This document shows positions 20,890-29,296 of a stretch of 39,989 nt of DNA, one piece after another. This DNA comes from an uncultured bacterium (GTDB taxonomy: Bacteria > Bacillota > Clostridia > Oscillospirales > Oscillospiraceae), in NCBI GenBank assembly GCA_949293245.1, contig CASFCS010000019.1:1-39989 (forward strand). Direction: 5' to 3'. Under the pieces are notes generated by a model. The model searched no databases. It saw only the letters and a program-made list of their open reading frames with translations, and had not been told where the DNA came from. A program made the position numbers and the translations under genes. The stretch's first letter is position 1, and each line of letters begins with the position of its first letter.

Positions 20890-23472
20890 ATGAAGGTTCT
20901 TGTCATTGGCGGTGTGGCCGCCGGCACCAAGACCGCGGCCAAGCTCAAGCGGATGGACCGCTCGGCCCAGGTCACGGTGATCACCAAAGACCGGGATATC
21001 TCCTACGCCGGCTGCGGCCTGCCCTACTACGTGGGGGGCCTCATCGGCAGCCGGGAGGAGCTCATCGTCAACACCCCCCAGAAGTACCAGGCTCTCACCG
21101 GGGTGGAGGTGCTCACCGGCCGGGAGGCCATCAGGCTCAACAGCCAGGCCAACACCGTCACCGTGCGGGACGTGGACAGCGGCGCCGTGACCGACATGAC
21201 CTATGACGCCTGCGTCATCGCCACCGGCGCCGTGCCCGTGAAGCCCAACCTCCCCGGGGCGGACCTGGAGGGCGTGTTCACCGTGCGCACCCCCGACGAC
21301 GCCATCGGCCTGCGCGCCTATGTGAAGGAGCGGGGCGCCCGCCGGGCCGTGGTGGTGGGCGGCGGCTTCATCGGCCTGGAGATGGCCGAGAACCTGAAGG
21401 CCCAGGGTCTCACTGTCACTGTGGTGGACCTGGCCGACCAGGTGATGCCCAACATCTTTGATCCCGAGATGGCGGGGTATGTGAAGCGCCACCTCCTCAA
21501 GGAGGGCATCCGGGTCCTCACCTCCACCCCCCTGGAGGCCCTGCTGGGGGACAAGAAGGTGGACGCCGTCAAGACCGGCCAGGGGACCATCGCCGCCGAC
21601 GTGGTGGTGCTGTCCATCGGCGTGAAGCCCAACACCGCCTTCCTGGCGGACAGCGGCCTGAAGATGGTGAAGGGCACCCTGGTGGTGGACAGCTATCTGC
21701 GCACCAACCTGCCCGACGTGTATGCCGTGGGGGACTGCGCCATGGTACATAACCGCCTCACCGGCCAGCCCCAGTGGTCCGCCATGGGCTCCACCGCCAA
21801 CCTGGCCGGCCGCACCCTGGCCCAGGTGCTGGGGGGGGAGAAGAAGGTGTACCCCGGGGTGCTGGGCACCGGCGTGGTGAAGCTCCCCGGCCTGAGCGCC
21901 GGCCGCACCGGCCTCACCGAGGCCGCCGCCCGCACCGCCGGGTACGACGTGGTCACCGCCCTGGCGGTCACCGACGACAAGGCCCACTACTACCCCGGCG
22001 CCTCCATCTTCATCACCAAGCTGGTGGCCGACCGGAAGAGCCGCAAGCTCCTGGGCATCCAGGTGCTGGGGGGCGACGCCGTGGACAAGATGGTGGACAT
22101 TGCCGTCACCGGCATGAACATGGGGGCTAAGGTGGAGGACTTTGACAACGCCGACTACGCCTACGCGCCCCCCTTCTCCACCGCCATCCACCCCTTTGTC
22201 CAGGCCATCTACGTCCTGGAGAACAAGCTGGACGGCATCTTTGAGACCTTTACCCCCGCCGAGTATCTGGCCGGGGCGGCCCAGGATTACACCGTCCTGG
22301 ATGTGAGCCCCGCCCCCTCCATCCCCGGGGCGGAGCACGTGGAGCTGGGCGCCGTCAACGGTCCCCTGGCCGGCCACGATCCCCAGGAGAAGCTGCTGCT
22401 GGTGTGCGCCCGGGGCAAGCGGGGCTACTTCCTGCAAAACCGCCTGAAGTTCTACGGCTACACCAACACCCGGGTGCTGGAGGGCGGCCTCACCTTTAAC
22501 CAGGTGAAGGTGGCCGGCGCGTCCATGTCCGTCACCCCCGACCAGGTGAAGGCAGTGAAGGCCCTGGGCTTCCTGTGGGACAAGCGCACCCCCAACTGCT
22601 TCAACGGCCGGGTCATCACCCGCAACGGCAAGATCACCGCCGAGGAGCACAAGGCCATTGCCGAGGCGGCGGAGCGTTTCGGCTCCGGCGAGGTCACCAT
22701 GACCACCCGCCTCACCATGGAGATCCAGGGCGTTCCCTATGAGAACATCGAGCCCCTGCGGGAGTTTTTGGCCCAGCACGGCCTGATGACCGGGGGCACC
22801 GGCTCCAAGGTGCGTCCCGTGGTGGCCTGCAAGGGCACCACCTGCCAGTACGGCCTCATCGACACCTTTGAGCTCTCCGAGGCCATTCACCAGCGGTTCT
22901 TCCTGGGGTACAGCCAGGTGAAGCTGCCCCACAAGTTCAAGATCGCCGTGGGCGGCTGCCCCAACAACTGCGTCAAGCCCGACCTGAACGACCTGGGCAT
23001 CGTGGGCCAGCGGGTGCCCCAGGTGGACCTGGAGAAGTGCCGTGGCTGCAAGGTGTGCCAGGTGGAGCAGACTTGTCCCATCCACGTGGCCAAGGTGGAG
23101 GGGGGCAAGGTGGTCATCGACCCCGCCGCCTGCAACCACTGCGGCCGCTGCGTGGGCGTCTGCCCCTTCCAGGTCATTGAGAACTACACCAACGGCTACC
23201 GGGTGTACGTGGGCGGCCGCTGGGGCAAGAAGACCGCCCACGGCATCCCCCTGGAGAAGGTGTTTACCAGCCGGGAGGAGGTGCTGGACGTGGTGGAGAA
23301 GGCCATTCTGCTCTTCCGGGAGCAGGGTGAGACCGGCGAGCGCTTTGCCGACACCGTGGCCCGCCTGGGCTTTGAGAACGTCCAGGACCAGCTCATCCGG
23401 GACGAGCTCCTCCAGCGCAAGGGGGAGAACCTGGCGGCCCAGAAGCACCTGGTAGGGGGCGCCACCTGCTGA
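20890..23472 (+). CDS. Four-module redox enzyme: CoA-disulfide-reductase-like flavoprotein + rhodanese + siroheme sulfite/nitrite reductase domain + 2[4Fe-4S] ferredoxin
   Basis: An 860-residue cytoplasmic protein; ATG 20890 follows AAGGAGGAAG. Residues 1-445 are an FAD/NAD(P)H oxidoreductase of the CoA-disulfide reductase type (VIGGVAAGTKTAAKLKR, redox Cys C42 in SYAGCGLPYY, VVGGGFIGLEMAENL, DVYAVGDCA). Residues ~455-545 are a rhodanese with C506 in LLVCARGKRGYF, a persulfide carrier. Residues ~555-715 match a sulfite/nitrite reductase domain with C647-x4-C652 and C690-x3-C694 for the siroheme-coupled cluster (most relatives have C-x5-C). A ferredoxin follows: C717-x2-C720-x2-C723-x5-C729 and C748-x2-C751-x2-C754-x3-C758. 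I infer NAD(P)H-driven reduction of sulfite, persulfide or polysulfide to sulfide. The substrate is unproven. Confidence 0.9.
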   Translation: MKVLVIGGVAAGTKTAAKLKRMDRSAQVTVITKDRDISYAGCGLPYYVGGLIGSREELIVNTPQKYQALTGVEVLTGREAIRLNSQANTVTVRDVDSGAVTDMTYDACVIATGAVPVKPNLPGADLEGVFTVRTPDDAIGLRAYVKERGARRAVVVGGGFIGLEMAENLKAQGLTVTVVDLADQVMPNIFDPEMAGYVKRHLLKEGIRVLTSTPLEALLGDKKVDAVKTGQGTIAADVVVLSIGVKPNTAFLADSGLKMVKGTLVVDSYLRTNLPDVYAVGDCAMVHNRLTGQPQWSAMGSTANLAGRTLAQVLGGEKKVYPGVLGTGVVKLPGLSAGRTGLTEAAARTAGYDVVTALAVTDDKAHYYPGASIFITKLVADRKSRKLLGIQVLGGDAVDKMVDIAVTGMNMGAKVEDFDNADYAYAPPFSTAIHPFVQAIYVLENKLDGIFETFTPAEYLAGAAQDYTVLDVSPAPSIPGAEHVELGAVNGPLAGHDPQEKLLLVCARGKRGYFLQNRLKFYGYTNTRVLEGGLTFNQVKVAGASMSVTPDQVKAVKALGFLWDKRTPNCFNGRVITRNGKITAEEHKAIAEAAERFGSGEVTMTTRLTMEIQGVPYENIEPLREFLAQHGLMTGGTGSKVRPVVACKGTTCQYGLIDTFELSEAIHQRFFLGYSQVKLPHKFKIAVGGCPNNCVKPDLNDLGIVGQRVPQVDLEKCRGCKVCQVEQTCPIHVAKVEGGKVVIDPAACNHCGRCVGVCPFQVIENYTNGYRVYVGGRWGKKTAHGIPLEKVFTSREEVLDVVEKAILLFREQGETGERFADTVARLGFENVQDQLIRDELLQRKGENLAAQKHLVGGATC

Positions 23473-23504
23473 TCGTTTTGATATACCATACCGCCGCGGC
23501 CAGG

Positions 23505-23542
23505 GGGGCGCGGACAGCCAGTGCTGCCCGCGCCCCTTTTTT
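23505..23542 (+). terminator. Terminator after the oxidoreductase gene
   Basis: A 14-base stem with one mismatch (GGGGCGCGGACAGC / GCTGCCCGCGCCCC, loop CAGT), then six T. It ends only 35 bases before the next ATG, leaving no space for a separate promoter. Confidence 0.9.
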
Positions 23543-23577
23543 ATGACAAGGCGGCGGACAAGGAAAGGAGTTTTAAG

Positions 23578-24861
23578 ATGGGTTTTGACCTGGAGGTCAG
23601 CATCTCGGGCCTGACCGTATTTCTCCAGGGGATGCTGAGCTTTTTCTCCCCCTGTGTGCTCCCCCTGGTGCCCCTGTATGTGGGCTACCTCTCGGGCGGG
23701 GCCAAAACCGTGGAGGCCGACGGCACCGTGCGCTACCGCCGGGGCCGGGTGATGGGTAACACGGTGTGCTTTGTGGCGGGGGTGTCCTTCGCCTTCTTCC
23801 TGCTGGGGCTGGGGTTTACTGCCGCGGGGCAGTTTTTCTCCCAATGGCAGGGGGTGTTCACCACTGTGGGCGGGGTGCTCATCCTCCTCTTCGGCCTCTA
23901 CCAGCTGGGCCTTTTCGGCACCAGCCGCCTGATCTCCTCCCAGCGGCAGCTGCCCCTGCGGCTGGATAAGCTCACCATGAGCCCCCTCACCGCCCTGGTG
24001 CTGGGCTTTACCTTCTCCTTCGCCTGGACCCCCTGCGTGGGGCCCGCCCTCACCTCGGTGCTGCTGATGGCCTCCTCCGCCTCCTCCGCGGGGCTGGGGT
24101 TCGCCCTCATCGGGCTGTACACCCTGGGCTTCGTGCTGCCCTTTCTGGCGGTGGGCCTGTTCACCGGGGCGGTGCTGGACTTCTTCCGCCGCCACCAGAA
24201 GGTGGTGCGCTACACCGTGAAGGTGGGAGGCGCCCTGATGGTGTTCATGGGGGTCATGATGATCACCGGCTGGATCGGCGGGGTGTCGGGCTATCTGGCG
24301 GGGCTGGGCTCCGCCGATACAGCCCCCCAGACCAGCCAGCAGCAGGAGGAGAGCCCCGCCCCTTCCGAGGACCAGTCCCCCCAGGAGGAGAGCGACACCG
24401 TGCCCGCCCCCGCCATCGTCCTTACGGACCAGTATGGGGTGGAGCACGACCTGAGCGACTACGCGGGCAAGACCGTCTTTCTCAACTTCTGGGCCACCTG
24501 GTGCACTCCCTGTACCAGCGAGATGCCCGACATCCAGGCCCTCTACGAGGAGTGGGGGGAGAACAGCGGGGAGCTGGTGGTGCTGGGGGTGGCCAACCCC
24601 CGCACCCAGGAGCAGCCCTACAACCAGGATGTGAGCCAGGAGGAGGTGACCGCCTTCCTGGAGGAGAACGGGTATACCTACCCCGTGCTGATGGACACCA
24701 CCGGGGAGATCTTCTCCCAGTACGGCGTGTCCGCCTTCCCCACCACCTTTATGATCGACAAGGAGGGCAACGTCTTCGGCTATGTCCAGGGGGCCATCAG
24801 CCGGGAGGTTATGGACAGCATCGTGGACCAGACCATGACCGGCCGGCGGGCCGGAGGGTAA
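23578..24861 (+). CDS. CcdA-type thiol transporter fused to a TlpA/ResA-like thioredoxin domain
   Basis: A 427-residue membrane protein; ATG 23578 follows GGAAAGGAG. Residues 1-240 are a six-helix CcdA/DsbD-beta domain carrying reducing power outward, with the cysteines C26 (FSPCVLPLVPLYVGYLSGG) and C153 (FAWTPCVGPALTS). A Gln/Glu/Ser-rich linker (~250-280) leads to an extracytoplasmic thioredoxin fold with the active site WATWC309-TPC312 and the cis-Pro segment SAFPTTFMIDKEG. It should keep surface or exported thiols reduced, as in spore-cortex or cytochrome-type pathways, in a single chain. It lies just behind the sulfur-linked oxidoreductase but across a terminator; any coupling would need read-through. 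Domains are certain; the target protein is unknown. Confidence 0.94.
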   Translation: MGFDLEVSISGLTVFLQGMLSFFSPCVLPLVPLYVGYLSGGAKTVEADGTVRYRRGRVMGNTVCFVAGVSFAFFLLGLGFTAAGQFFSQWQGVFTTVGGVLILLFGLYQLGLFGTSRLISSQRQLPLRLDKLTMSPLTALVLGFTFSFAWTPCVGPALTSVLLMASSASSAGLGFALIGLYTLGFVLPFLAVGLFTGAVLDFFRRHQKVVRYTVKVGGALMVFMGVMMITGWIGGVSGYLAGLGSADTAPQTSQQQEESPAPSEDQSPQEESDTVPAPAIVLTDQYGVEHDLSDYAGKTVFLNFWATWCTPCTSEMPDIQALYEEWGENSGELVVLGVANPRTQEQPYNQDVSQEEVTAFLEENGYTYPVLMDTTGEIFSQYGVSAFPTTFMIDKEGNVFGYVQGAISREVMDSIVDQTMTGRRAGG

Positions 24862-24868
24862 AAGAAAC

Positions 24869-24906
24869 GAGGTCCGGCGGGGCGGGATGCCCGGCCGGAC
24901 CTCTTT
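24869..24906. terminator. Bidirectional terminator between ccdA-tlpA and thpR
   Basis: Stem GAGGTCCGGC / GCCGGACCTC with a GC-rich inner hairpin. TTTT follows on the plus strand and TTTCTTTT on the minus strand. Confidence 0.87.
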
Positions 24907-24913
24907 TACAAGG

Positions 24914-25453
24914 TCAACCTTTTTTCTTCAATGGATGACAAAAGAGGGGGGAGTAGGTGAGGACCCCCTCCACCCGGTGGGAGCGGTAGAGCACCACCCG
25001 GTCCACCCGGCAGGTCATGGGGGGCAGAAGGGGGGCGAGGAGCCCGGTTGTCACCCCCGCCCGGGGGTCCACCCGCCGGGCCAGGGTGAGGTGGGGGCGG
25101 AAGCTCCCCTTCTCCAGGGGGATGCCCTGTTCCTCCAGGGCCTGTGCCAGGGCGGCCCGCAGGTCCAGCAGGGGCGGGCAGGGCTCCAGCCCCAGCCACC
25201 AGATGGCCTCCTTCCCCCGGGGAAAGCACCCGGGCTGCCCGGTGGTGAGGGAGAAGGGGGGCAGGTGCAGCCCCTCCAGGGCGGCTATGGCCCTCTCCGG
25301 GCCGGGCTGTTCCCCCAGGAAGGCCAGGGTCAGGTGGAAATTCTCCCCCCTGGTGGGGGTGCACCGGGGGGAGCGGGCGCGGATGGCGGCGGCGCCCCCC
25401 GCCAGGGCCCGCCGCCAGTAAGCGGGCAGGGGAACGGCGATGAACAGGCGCAT
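24914..25453 (-). CDS. thpR: RNA 2',3'-cyclic phosphodiesterase (LigT/ThpR family)
   Basis: A 179-residue 2H phosphoesterase that opens 2',3'-cyclic phosphates on RNA ends and was first called 2'-5' RNA ligase. Both catalytic HxT motifs are present: H40-L-T42 (ENFHLTLAFLG) and H121-L-T123 (FRPHLTLARR). The start MRLFIAVPLP is the family norm. The SD (GGGAGAG) lies about 6 bases upstream. It is on the same strand behind spoVT with a 60-base gap, so the two may be one transcript. Its physiological role is unclear even in model species. Confidence 0.93.
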   Translation of the reverse strand: MRLFIAVPLPAYWRRALAGGAAAIRARSPRCTPTRGENFHLTLAFLGEQPGPERAIAALEGLHLPPFSLTTGQPGCFPRGKEAIWWLGLEPCPPLLDLRAALAQALEEQGIPLEKGSFRPHLTLARRVDPRAGVTTGLLAPLLPPMTCRVDRVVLYRSHRVEGVLTYSPLFCHPLKKKG

Positions 25454-25513
25454 GGACTCTCCCTCCTCTCCCTTCCAGTATACCAGAGGGGGGCGGGGGG
25501 CACAATGGGGCCG

Positions 25514-26053
25514 TCAGCTCTCCATGTGGCGGCCCAGGAAGGCAGCTACGGTCTGGGCCATTTTCAGCTCCTGCTCGCTGGGAGCCGGGGGATTATCGGT
25601 GGAAATGAACAGCACGCACCCCAGCAGATCCCCCTCGGAGAGGACAGGCACGGCGGTGGAGATGAGATATTTCCCGCTGTCGGCGCATACGGGGATGGGC
25701 TCCCCCTCCCGGTACTGGTAGGCCTGCCGCCCCTCCATCAGCTGCTCCAGCCGGGCGGACAGGTGGCGGTCCACCAGCTCCCGCCGGGGAACTCCGTCCA
25801 CTGCCAGACAGCTGTCCCGGTCGGTGATGACCGTGATCCTGCCCGAGGTTTTATGCAGGGCCTCGCACAGCTGCAATACAGATTCCGCCACCCCGCCCAT
25901 CAGGGAATACTTTCGAAAAATCACCCCGCCGTCCCGGTCGGTATAGATCTCCAGGGGGTCCCCCTCCCGGATGCGCATGGTGCGGCGGATCTCTTTGGGG
26001 ATCACAATTCTGCCCAAATCGTCGATGCGGCGGACGATACCGGTTGCTTTCAT
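25514..26053 (-). CDS. spoVT: Stage V sporulation transcription factor SpoVT (AbrB-type)
   Basis: A 179-residue regulator that works in the forespore late in sporulation. The N-terminal swapped-hairpin AbrB domain is canonical: MKATGIVRRIDDLGRIVIPKEIRRTMRIREGDPLEIYT (seen in parts: RRIDDLGRIVIPKEIRR). Residues ~60-178 form a GAF domain with an unknown ligand (ITDRDSCLAVDG, GKYLISTAVPVLSEGDLLGCVLFIS). The SD GGAGGAG is 6 bases before the ATG. Presence of this gene is the clearest sign that the organism makes endospores. Confidence 0.95.
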   Translation of the reverse strand: MKATGIVRRIDDLGRIVIPKEIRRTMRIREGDPLEIYTDRDGGVIFRKYSLMGGVAESVLQLCEALHKTSGRITVITDRDSCLAVDGVPRRELVDRHLSARLEQLMEGRQAYQYREGEPIPVCADSGKYLISTAVPVLSEGDLLGCVLFISTDNPPAPSEQELKMAQTVAAFLGRHMES

Positions 26054-26251
26054 GGTTGACTCCTCCTGCGGTTTCTTTTTGTACTATCTGCTGGCGGCTC
26101 CGGTTTTGGAGTAAAATGGGCGAAAAGGGCCCGAAAGACCGCCGGTTTGCAGGCATCTTGCAGACAATTCATAGTATCCGCAGGAACGGATTGGATATGC
26201 AGAAACTTGGGCGCGGGCATTTTTTCCAACCCGTTGGCCCCGTGGGCCGCG

Positions 26252-26280
26252 TTGACAGGGACGGCCGGAGGGAATATAAT
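26252..26280 (+). promoter_or_regulatory. Promoter of csoR
   Basis: TTGACA (26252-26257), a 17-base spacer, then TATAAT (26275-26280): both boxes are consensus. The leader is ~40 bases. An autoregulatory CsoR site would be expected over the spacer (GGGACGGCCGGAGGG is GC-rich), but I see no clear palindrome. Confidence 0.9.
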
Positions 26281-26325
26281 CAAATCAATCATACAAATAC
26301 CCGCTGCGGTATGGAGGAGAGAGAC

Positions 26326-26601
26326 ATGAGACAGTGTATGGACGCGGAAAATCTGCACCGCAGGCTGCGGAAGATCATTGGGCAGGTCCAGGCCATCGAC
26401 CGGATGGTGGATGAGGACGTGCCCTGCGAGGATGTACTCTCCCAGCTCAATGCCGCCAAGGCCGCCCTCCACGGCTGCGGCAAGGTGGTGCTGGAGGGAC
26501 ATATCAGGCACTGTGTCCTGGACGGCATCCAGCACGGGGACGCGGACAAGACCATTGAGAGCTTTACCAAAGCGGTGGAGCGGTTTTCCAACATGGGGTG
26601 A
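26326..26601 (+). CDS. CsoR/FrmR-family metal-sensing repressor
   Basis: A 91-residue all-helical repressor (DUF156). ATG 26326 follows GGAGGAGAG; an in-frame ATG at 26311 lies within that SD. It has the family helix LHRRLRKIIGQVQAIDRMVDEDVPCEDVLSQLNAAKAAL (in pieces) and the metal triad C34, H59, C63 (H-x3-C in EGHIRHC). The C-H-C set is that of copper(I)-sensing CsoR and differs from nickel (RcnR) and formaldehyde (FrmR) members. The usual partner genes, copA or copZ, are not here; the gene stands alone between its promoter and terminator. Sulfur sensing (CstR-type) is less likely because the His is kept. Confidence 0.93.
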   Translation: MRQCMDAENLHRRLRKIIGQVQAIDRMVDEDVPCEDVLSQLNAAKAALHGCGKVVLEGHIRHCVLDGIQHGDADKTIESFTKAVERFSNMG

Positions 26602-26610
26602 GGGCAAACA

Positions 26611-26640
26611 AAGGACAGCCGGCAGGCTGTCTTTTTGTTT
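26611..26640 (+). terminator. Terminator of csoR
   Basis: Stem GACAGCC / GGCTGTC (loop GGCA) followed by TTTTTGTTTT, 13 bases after the stop. Confidence 0.88.
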
Positions 26641-26750
26641 TGCTCCCGGTAAACCTGTACCTCTATAGGTAGAGTGAGGCGGAGCAAGGGGAAACGGTCC
26701 AGTCAGAGCGGACAGAGATAAAATACCCCCAGTCCATCCGGTTAAAAACT

Positions 26751-26780
26751 GGAGAGGCGTCGCTGATGCGACGCCTCTCC
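26751..26780 (-). terminator. Terminator of the hydrolase-hexokinase operon
   Basis: A 13-bp perfect stem (GGAGAGGCGTCGC / GCGACGCCTCTCC, loop TGAT). On the minus strand it is followed by AGTTTTTAA. It lies ~79 bases past the hexokinase stop. Confidence 0.85.
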
Positions 26781-26858
26781 GCCTAAAACTCAGTATTTCC
26801 TGCCGGGGCGCTTTTTTGCACTGTCCAAATAGTCTGGGGGGTTGCGGGAAGCGGGGAC

Positions 26859-28151
26859 TCAGCGCTGGAACGCGGCGGCGGCGGCGCCCACCAGGTTGGC
26901 GTTGCTGGTGGAGCGGAACACGCAGCTGCGGCCGGACTGGGCCAGCAGGGCATCGGTGTTGGCCACGATCTTCTCCCGCAGGGCCTGGGTCTTCCAGAAG
27001 GTGGACCCCTCGGCGTAGATGCAGGCGGGGGCGTTGACACCGTAGTTTTCCAGCTCCAGGGGAGCGGCCAGGATCACGGCGATCACCCGGGCGGCCCGCT
27101 CCAGGATGCGGTCGGTCACCAGAGCCAGGGCCTGCCGGTCCTCGGTGGTGCGGCACAAACTGGCCAGGGGGTTGTTCCCCTCCGGGTCGTCGGTGTAAGC
27201 GCTGATCTCCGCCATGGAGATCTTCTTGATCTGGGCGGCGTCCGCCAGGAAGCCGGGGGAGAAGAGCTCCGCGCCCCCCTGAAGGGTGCGCAGGATCACC
27301 TCGCCCTGGTAGGCGCCGGATACCATCTTCTCAGACAGGTGGTCCATGGGGTTCATGGAGGCCTGGTCCAGCTCACGGTCAAAGTCGCCGGCGGGGAAGC
27401 CGCTGTAGTCTCCCGACTCGGTGTTGACGATCATGTGGCTGGAGGAGAAGGGGGTGGACACCTTGGTGAGGGTGGAGAGAGACGCGGGGTAGCACATGTT
27501 CAGCCCGGTACCCAGCACCAGACCCACGGAGCCGTGGTACTGGGACTGATCCTCCTGGGCCATGCCGCCCAGCAGGGTGGCGGTGGTGTCGTTGATGAGG
27601 GCGAAGGTGTTGGGGTGGGGGATAGACAGGGCGTCCATGGCAGCCAGGAGCTCCGCGCACACCATCATGCCGGCGGAGTTGTTCACCACCACCTCTTTGG
27701 AGAAGCCGATGAGCTTGCCGTCCCCGTCGGGCATAATGTTGGCCGAGTAGGAGAAGCACATGCCCAGACAGTCGGCCTTGTCCGCCAGGGGGGCGGCAAA
27801 GCGGGCCAGCTCCACCAGGAACTCCTCCTTGCTGATGGGGGCGCCGATGCCCGGCATGGAGCGGGTCTCCAGCTCCTCAATGACGGGGCCGTTCTCATGG
27901 AAGGTCACCAGGGCCCGGCGCAGGTTGGTGCCGCCGGCATCCAGCACCAGGGCCTTCCGGGGGGAGGCGATGGGAGAGGCGCTGGAGACGTAGGAGGGGA
28001 GCATGGCCAGATGGGCGGAAAGGCCCGCCAGCCCGTCCTTCATGTCCGTGAGGAAGCGGGGCAGCTCCTGATTGGGGTCGATGGTGTCGGGGTGCATGCC
28101 GCGGCGGCGGAGATAGTCATCGGTGCGCTGTACGATTTCCAGATTTTCCAT
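26859..28151 (-). CDS. Hexokinase-family sugar kinase
   Basis: A 430-residue ATP-dependent hexose kinase of the eukaryotic-type hexokinase fold. The phosphate-1 motif ALVLDAGGTNLRRALV lies near residue 68; the sugar-binding stretch CFSYSANIMPDGDGKLIGFSKE, the phosphate-2 region FALINDTTATLLGG, and the C-terminal adenosine site follow (VFRSTSNANLVGAAAAAF). ATG 28151 is used because it overlaps the stop of the upstream hydrolase (TAATG), with GGAGGG ~10 bases before; a longer in-frame extension has no such support. It should feed glucose or a related hexose into glycolysis. It is the second gene of a two-gene operon. Confidence 0.92.
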   Translation of the reverse strand: MENLEIVQRTDDYLRRRGMHPDTIDPNQELPRFLTDMKDGLAGLSAHLAMLPSYVSSASPIASPRKALVLDAGGTNLRRALVTFHENGPVIEELETRSMPGIGAPISKEEFLVELARFAAPLADKADCLGMCFSYSANIMPDGDGKLIGFSKEVVVNNSAGMMVCAELLAAMDALSIPHPNTFALINDTTATLLGGMAQEDQSQYHGSVGLVLGTGLNMCYPASLSTLTKVSTPFSSSHMIVNTESGDYSGFPAGDFDRELDQASMNPMDHLSEKMVSGAYQGEVILRTLQGGAELFSPGFLADAAQIKKISMAEISAYTDDPEGNNPLASLCRTTEDRQALALVTDRILERAARVIAVILAAPLELENYGVNAPACIYAEGSTFWKTQALREKIVANTDALLAQSGRSCVFRSTSNANLVGAAAAAFQR

Positions 28152-29086
28152 TACAAATGTCCCTCCATCCAGGCCAGTGTATCGGCCCATACTTCACTGC
28201 GGTTGGTCTCGTTGAGCATCTCGTGCCGCCCGCCGGGGTAGAGGCGGAGCGTCACATCTTTGCAGCCCGCCTCCACAAAGAGAGCGCGGACCTTCTCCAC
28301 TCCCGCGCCCCGGGAACCCACCGGGTCCTGGTCGCCGGAGAAAAGATAGACGGGGGTAGTCTTGTCCATGGAGGCCAGGTTCTGCCGCCGGCCGATGAAA
28401 CGGATGCCGCCCAGCATGGCCCGGAAGAGCCCCACCGTGGGGGCAATGGTGCACAGGGGGTCCTGAAGGTAGGCGTCTACCACGGCCTCGTCCCGGCTGA
28501 TCCAGTCCGCGCCGGTGCGGTTGGGGGCAAACTGCCGGTTGTAGCTCCCCAGGGTGAGGGACTGGACCAGGGCACTGGTGCTGTCCGGCCCACGCAGGGC
28601 GCACACAGCCCCTGCCAGGGCCTCTCCCGCCGCCACCAGGGGGGCGGGCTCCTGCCCGGTGCCCGAGAGGATGGCCCCCGCCAGGCCGCCGGGGTGGCGG
28701 ATCAGGTAAGTGCGGGCCAGGAAAGAGCCCATGGAGTGGCCCATCAGAAAGTAGGGCACACCGGGAAAGGCGGCCTCCTGCCGCCGGCGCAGGGTGTGGA
28801 CATCCTCTACCATCAGCTCCCAGCCGTTTCGCTCCGGCAGGCAGCCGAAGGAGCCGTCCGCCTGGGCGGTTTTGCCGTGACCCAGGTGGTCCTCCCCGGT
28901 GACGGCAAAGCCCCGGTCCGCCAGAAAGCGGGCGAAGGGGTCGTAGCGTTCCACATACTCGGCGATGCCGTGGACCAGCTGCACCACCGCCCGGGGCGGG
29001 CGGCCGTCGTCAGGCAGCCAGACGCAGCCGAAGCAGCGGTGGCGGCCGTCCGCCGAGGGGAAGAAAAAGGACTCGAACGCAGCCAT
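28151..29086 (-). CDS. Alpha/beta hydrolase (monoacylglycerol lipase / lysophospholipase type)
   Basis: A 311-residue serine hydrolase of the Hydrolase_4 (S33) group. The nucleophile elbow is GHSMG with S118. The acid is probably D254 (FSGDQDPVG) and the base H288 (YPGGRHEMLNE), which is the full triad. The oxyanion segment VVQLVHGIAEYVERYDPFARFLADRGF and DHLGHGKT are typical for monoacylglycerol lipases. There is no signal peptide, so it is cytoplasmic. The stop TAA shares its last A with the hexokinase ATG, so translation is coupled. Pairing of a lipase-like enzyme with a hexokinase hints at a glycolipid or ester-linked sugar substrate, an inference only. Confidence 0.92.
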   Translation of the reverse strand: MAAFESFFFPSADGRHRCFGCVWLPDDGRPPRAVVQLVHGIAEYVERYDPFARFLADRGFAVTGEDHLGHGKTAQADGSFGCLPERNGWELMVEDVHTLRRRQEAAFPGVPYFLMGHSMGSFLARTYLIRHPGGLAGAILSGTGQEPAPLVAAGEALAGAVCALRGPDSTSALVQSLTLGSYNRQFAPNRTGADWISRDEAVVDAYLQDPLCTIAPTVGLFRAMLGGIRFIGRRQNLASMDKTTPVYLFSGDQDPVGSRGAGVEKVRALFVEAGCKDVTLRLYPGGRHEMLNETNRSEVWADTLAWMEGHL

Positions 29087-29180
29087 GGAACACCCCTTTC
29101 TCCCTGCCCCATCACAGCCCGCCGGGAGGTACTACCAAAACTGCCGGGAGTGTGGTATGATAAAAATAACCTTACCGTAT

Positions 29181-29209
29181 AGTTTAATCCCTCTGCCGCC
29201 ATCTGTCAA
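29181..29209 (-). promoter_or_regulatory. Promoter of the hydrolase-hexokinase operon
   Basis: Minus strand: TTGACA (29209-29204), a 17-base spacer, then TAAACT (29186-29181), about 95 bases before the hydrolase ATG. Confidence 0.87.
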
Positions 29210-29296
29210 TTCACAATGGAAGGAGTCGGGAGACAAACTTGTTTCTGGAGCGGCCCTCCGGGACGCCGATTTATGCCCATTAAGAGGTGAAATGTA

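Noticed and set aside
20824-24447. 1207-codon open frame on the minus strand opposite the oxidoreductase and CcdA-TlpA genes
   Set aside because: Antisense of two clear genes and of a terminator; the product is repetitive His/Gly/Val sequence with no family.
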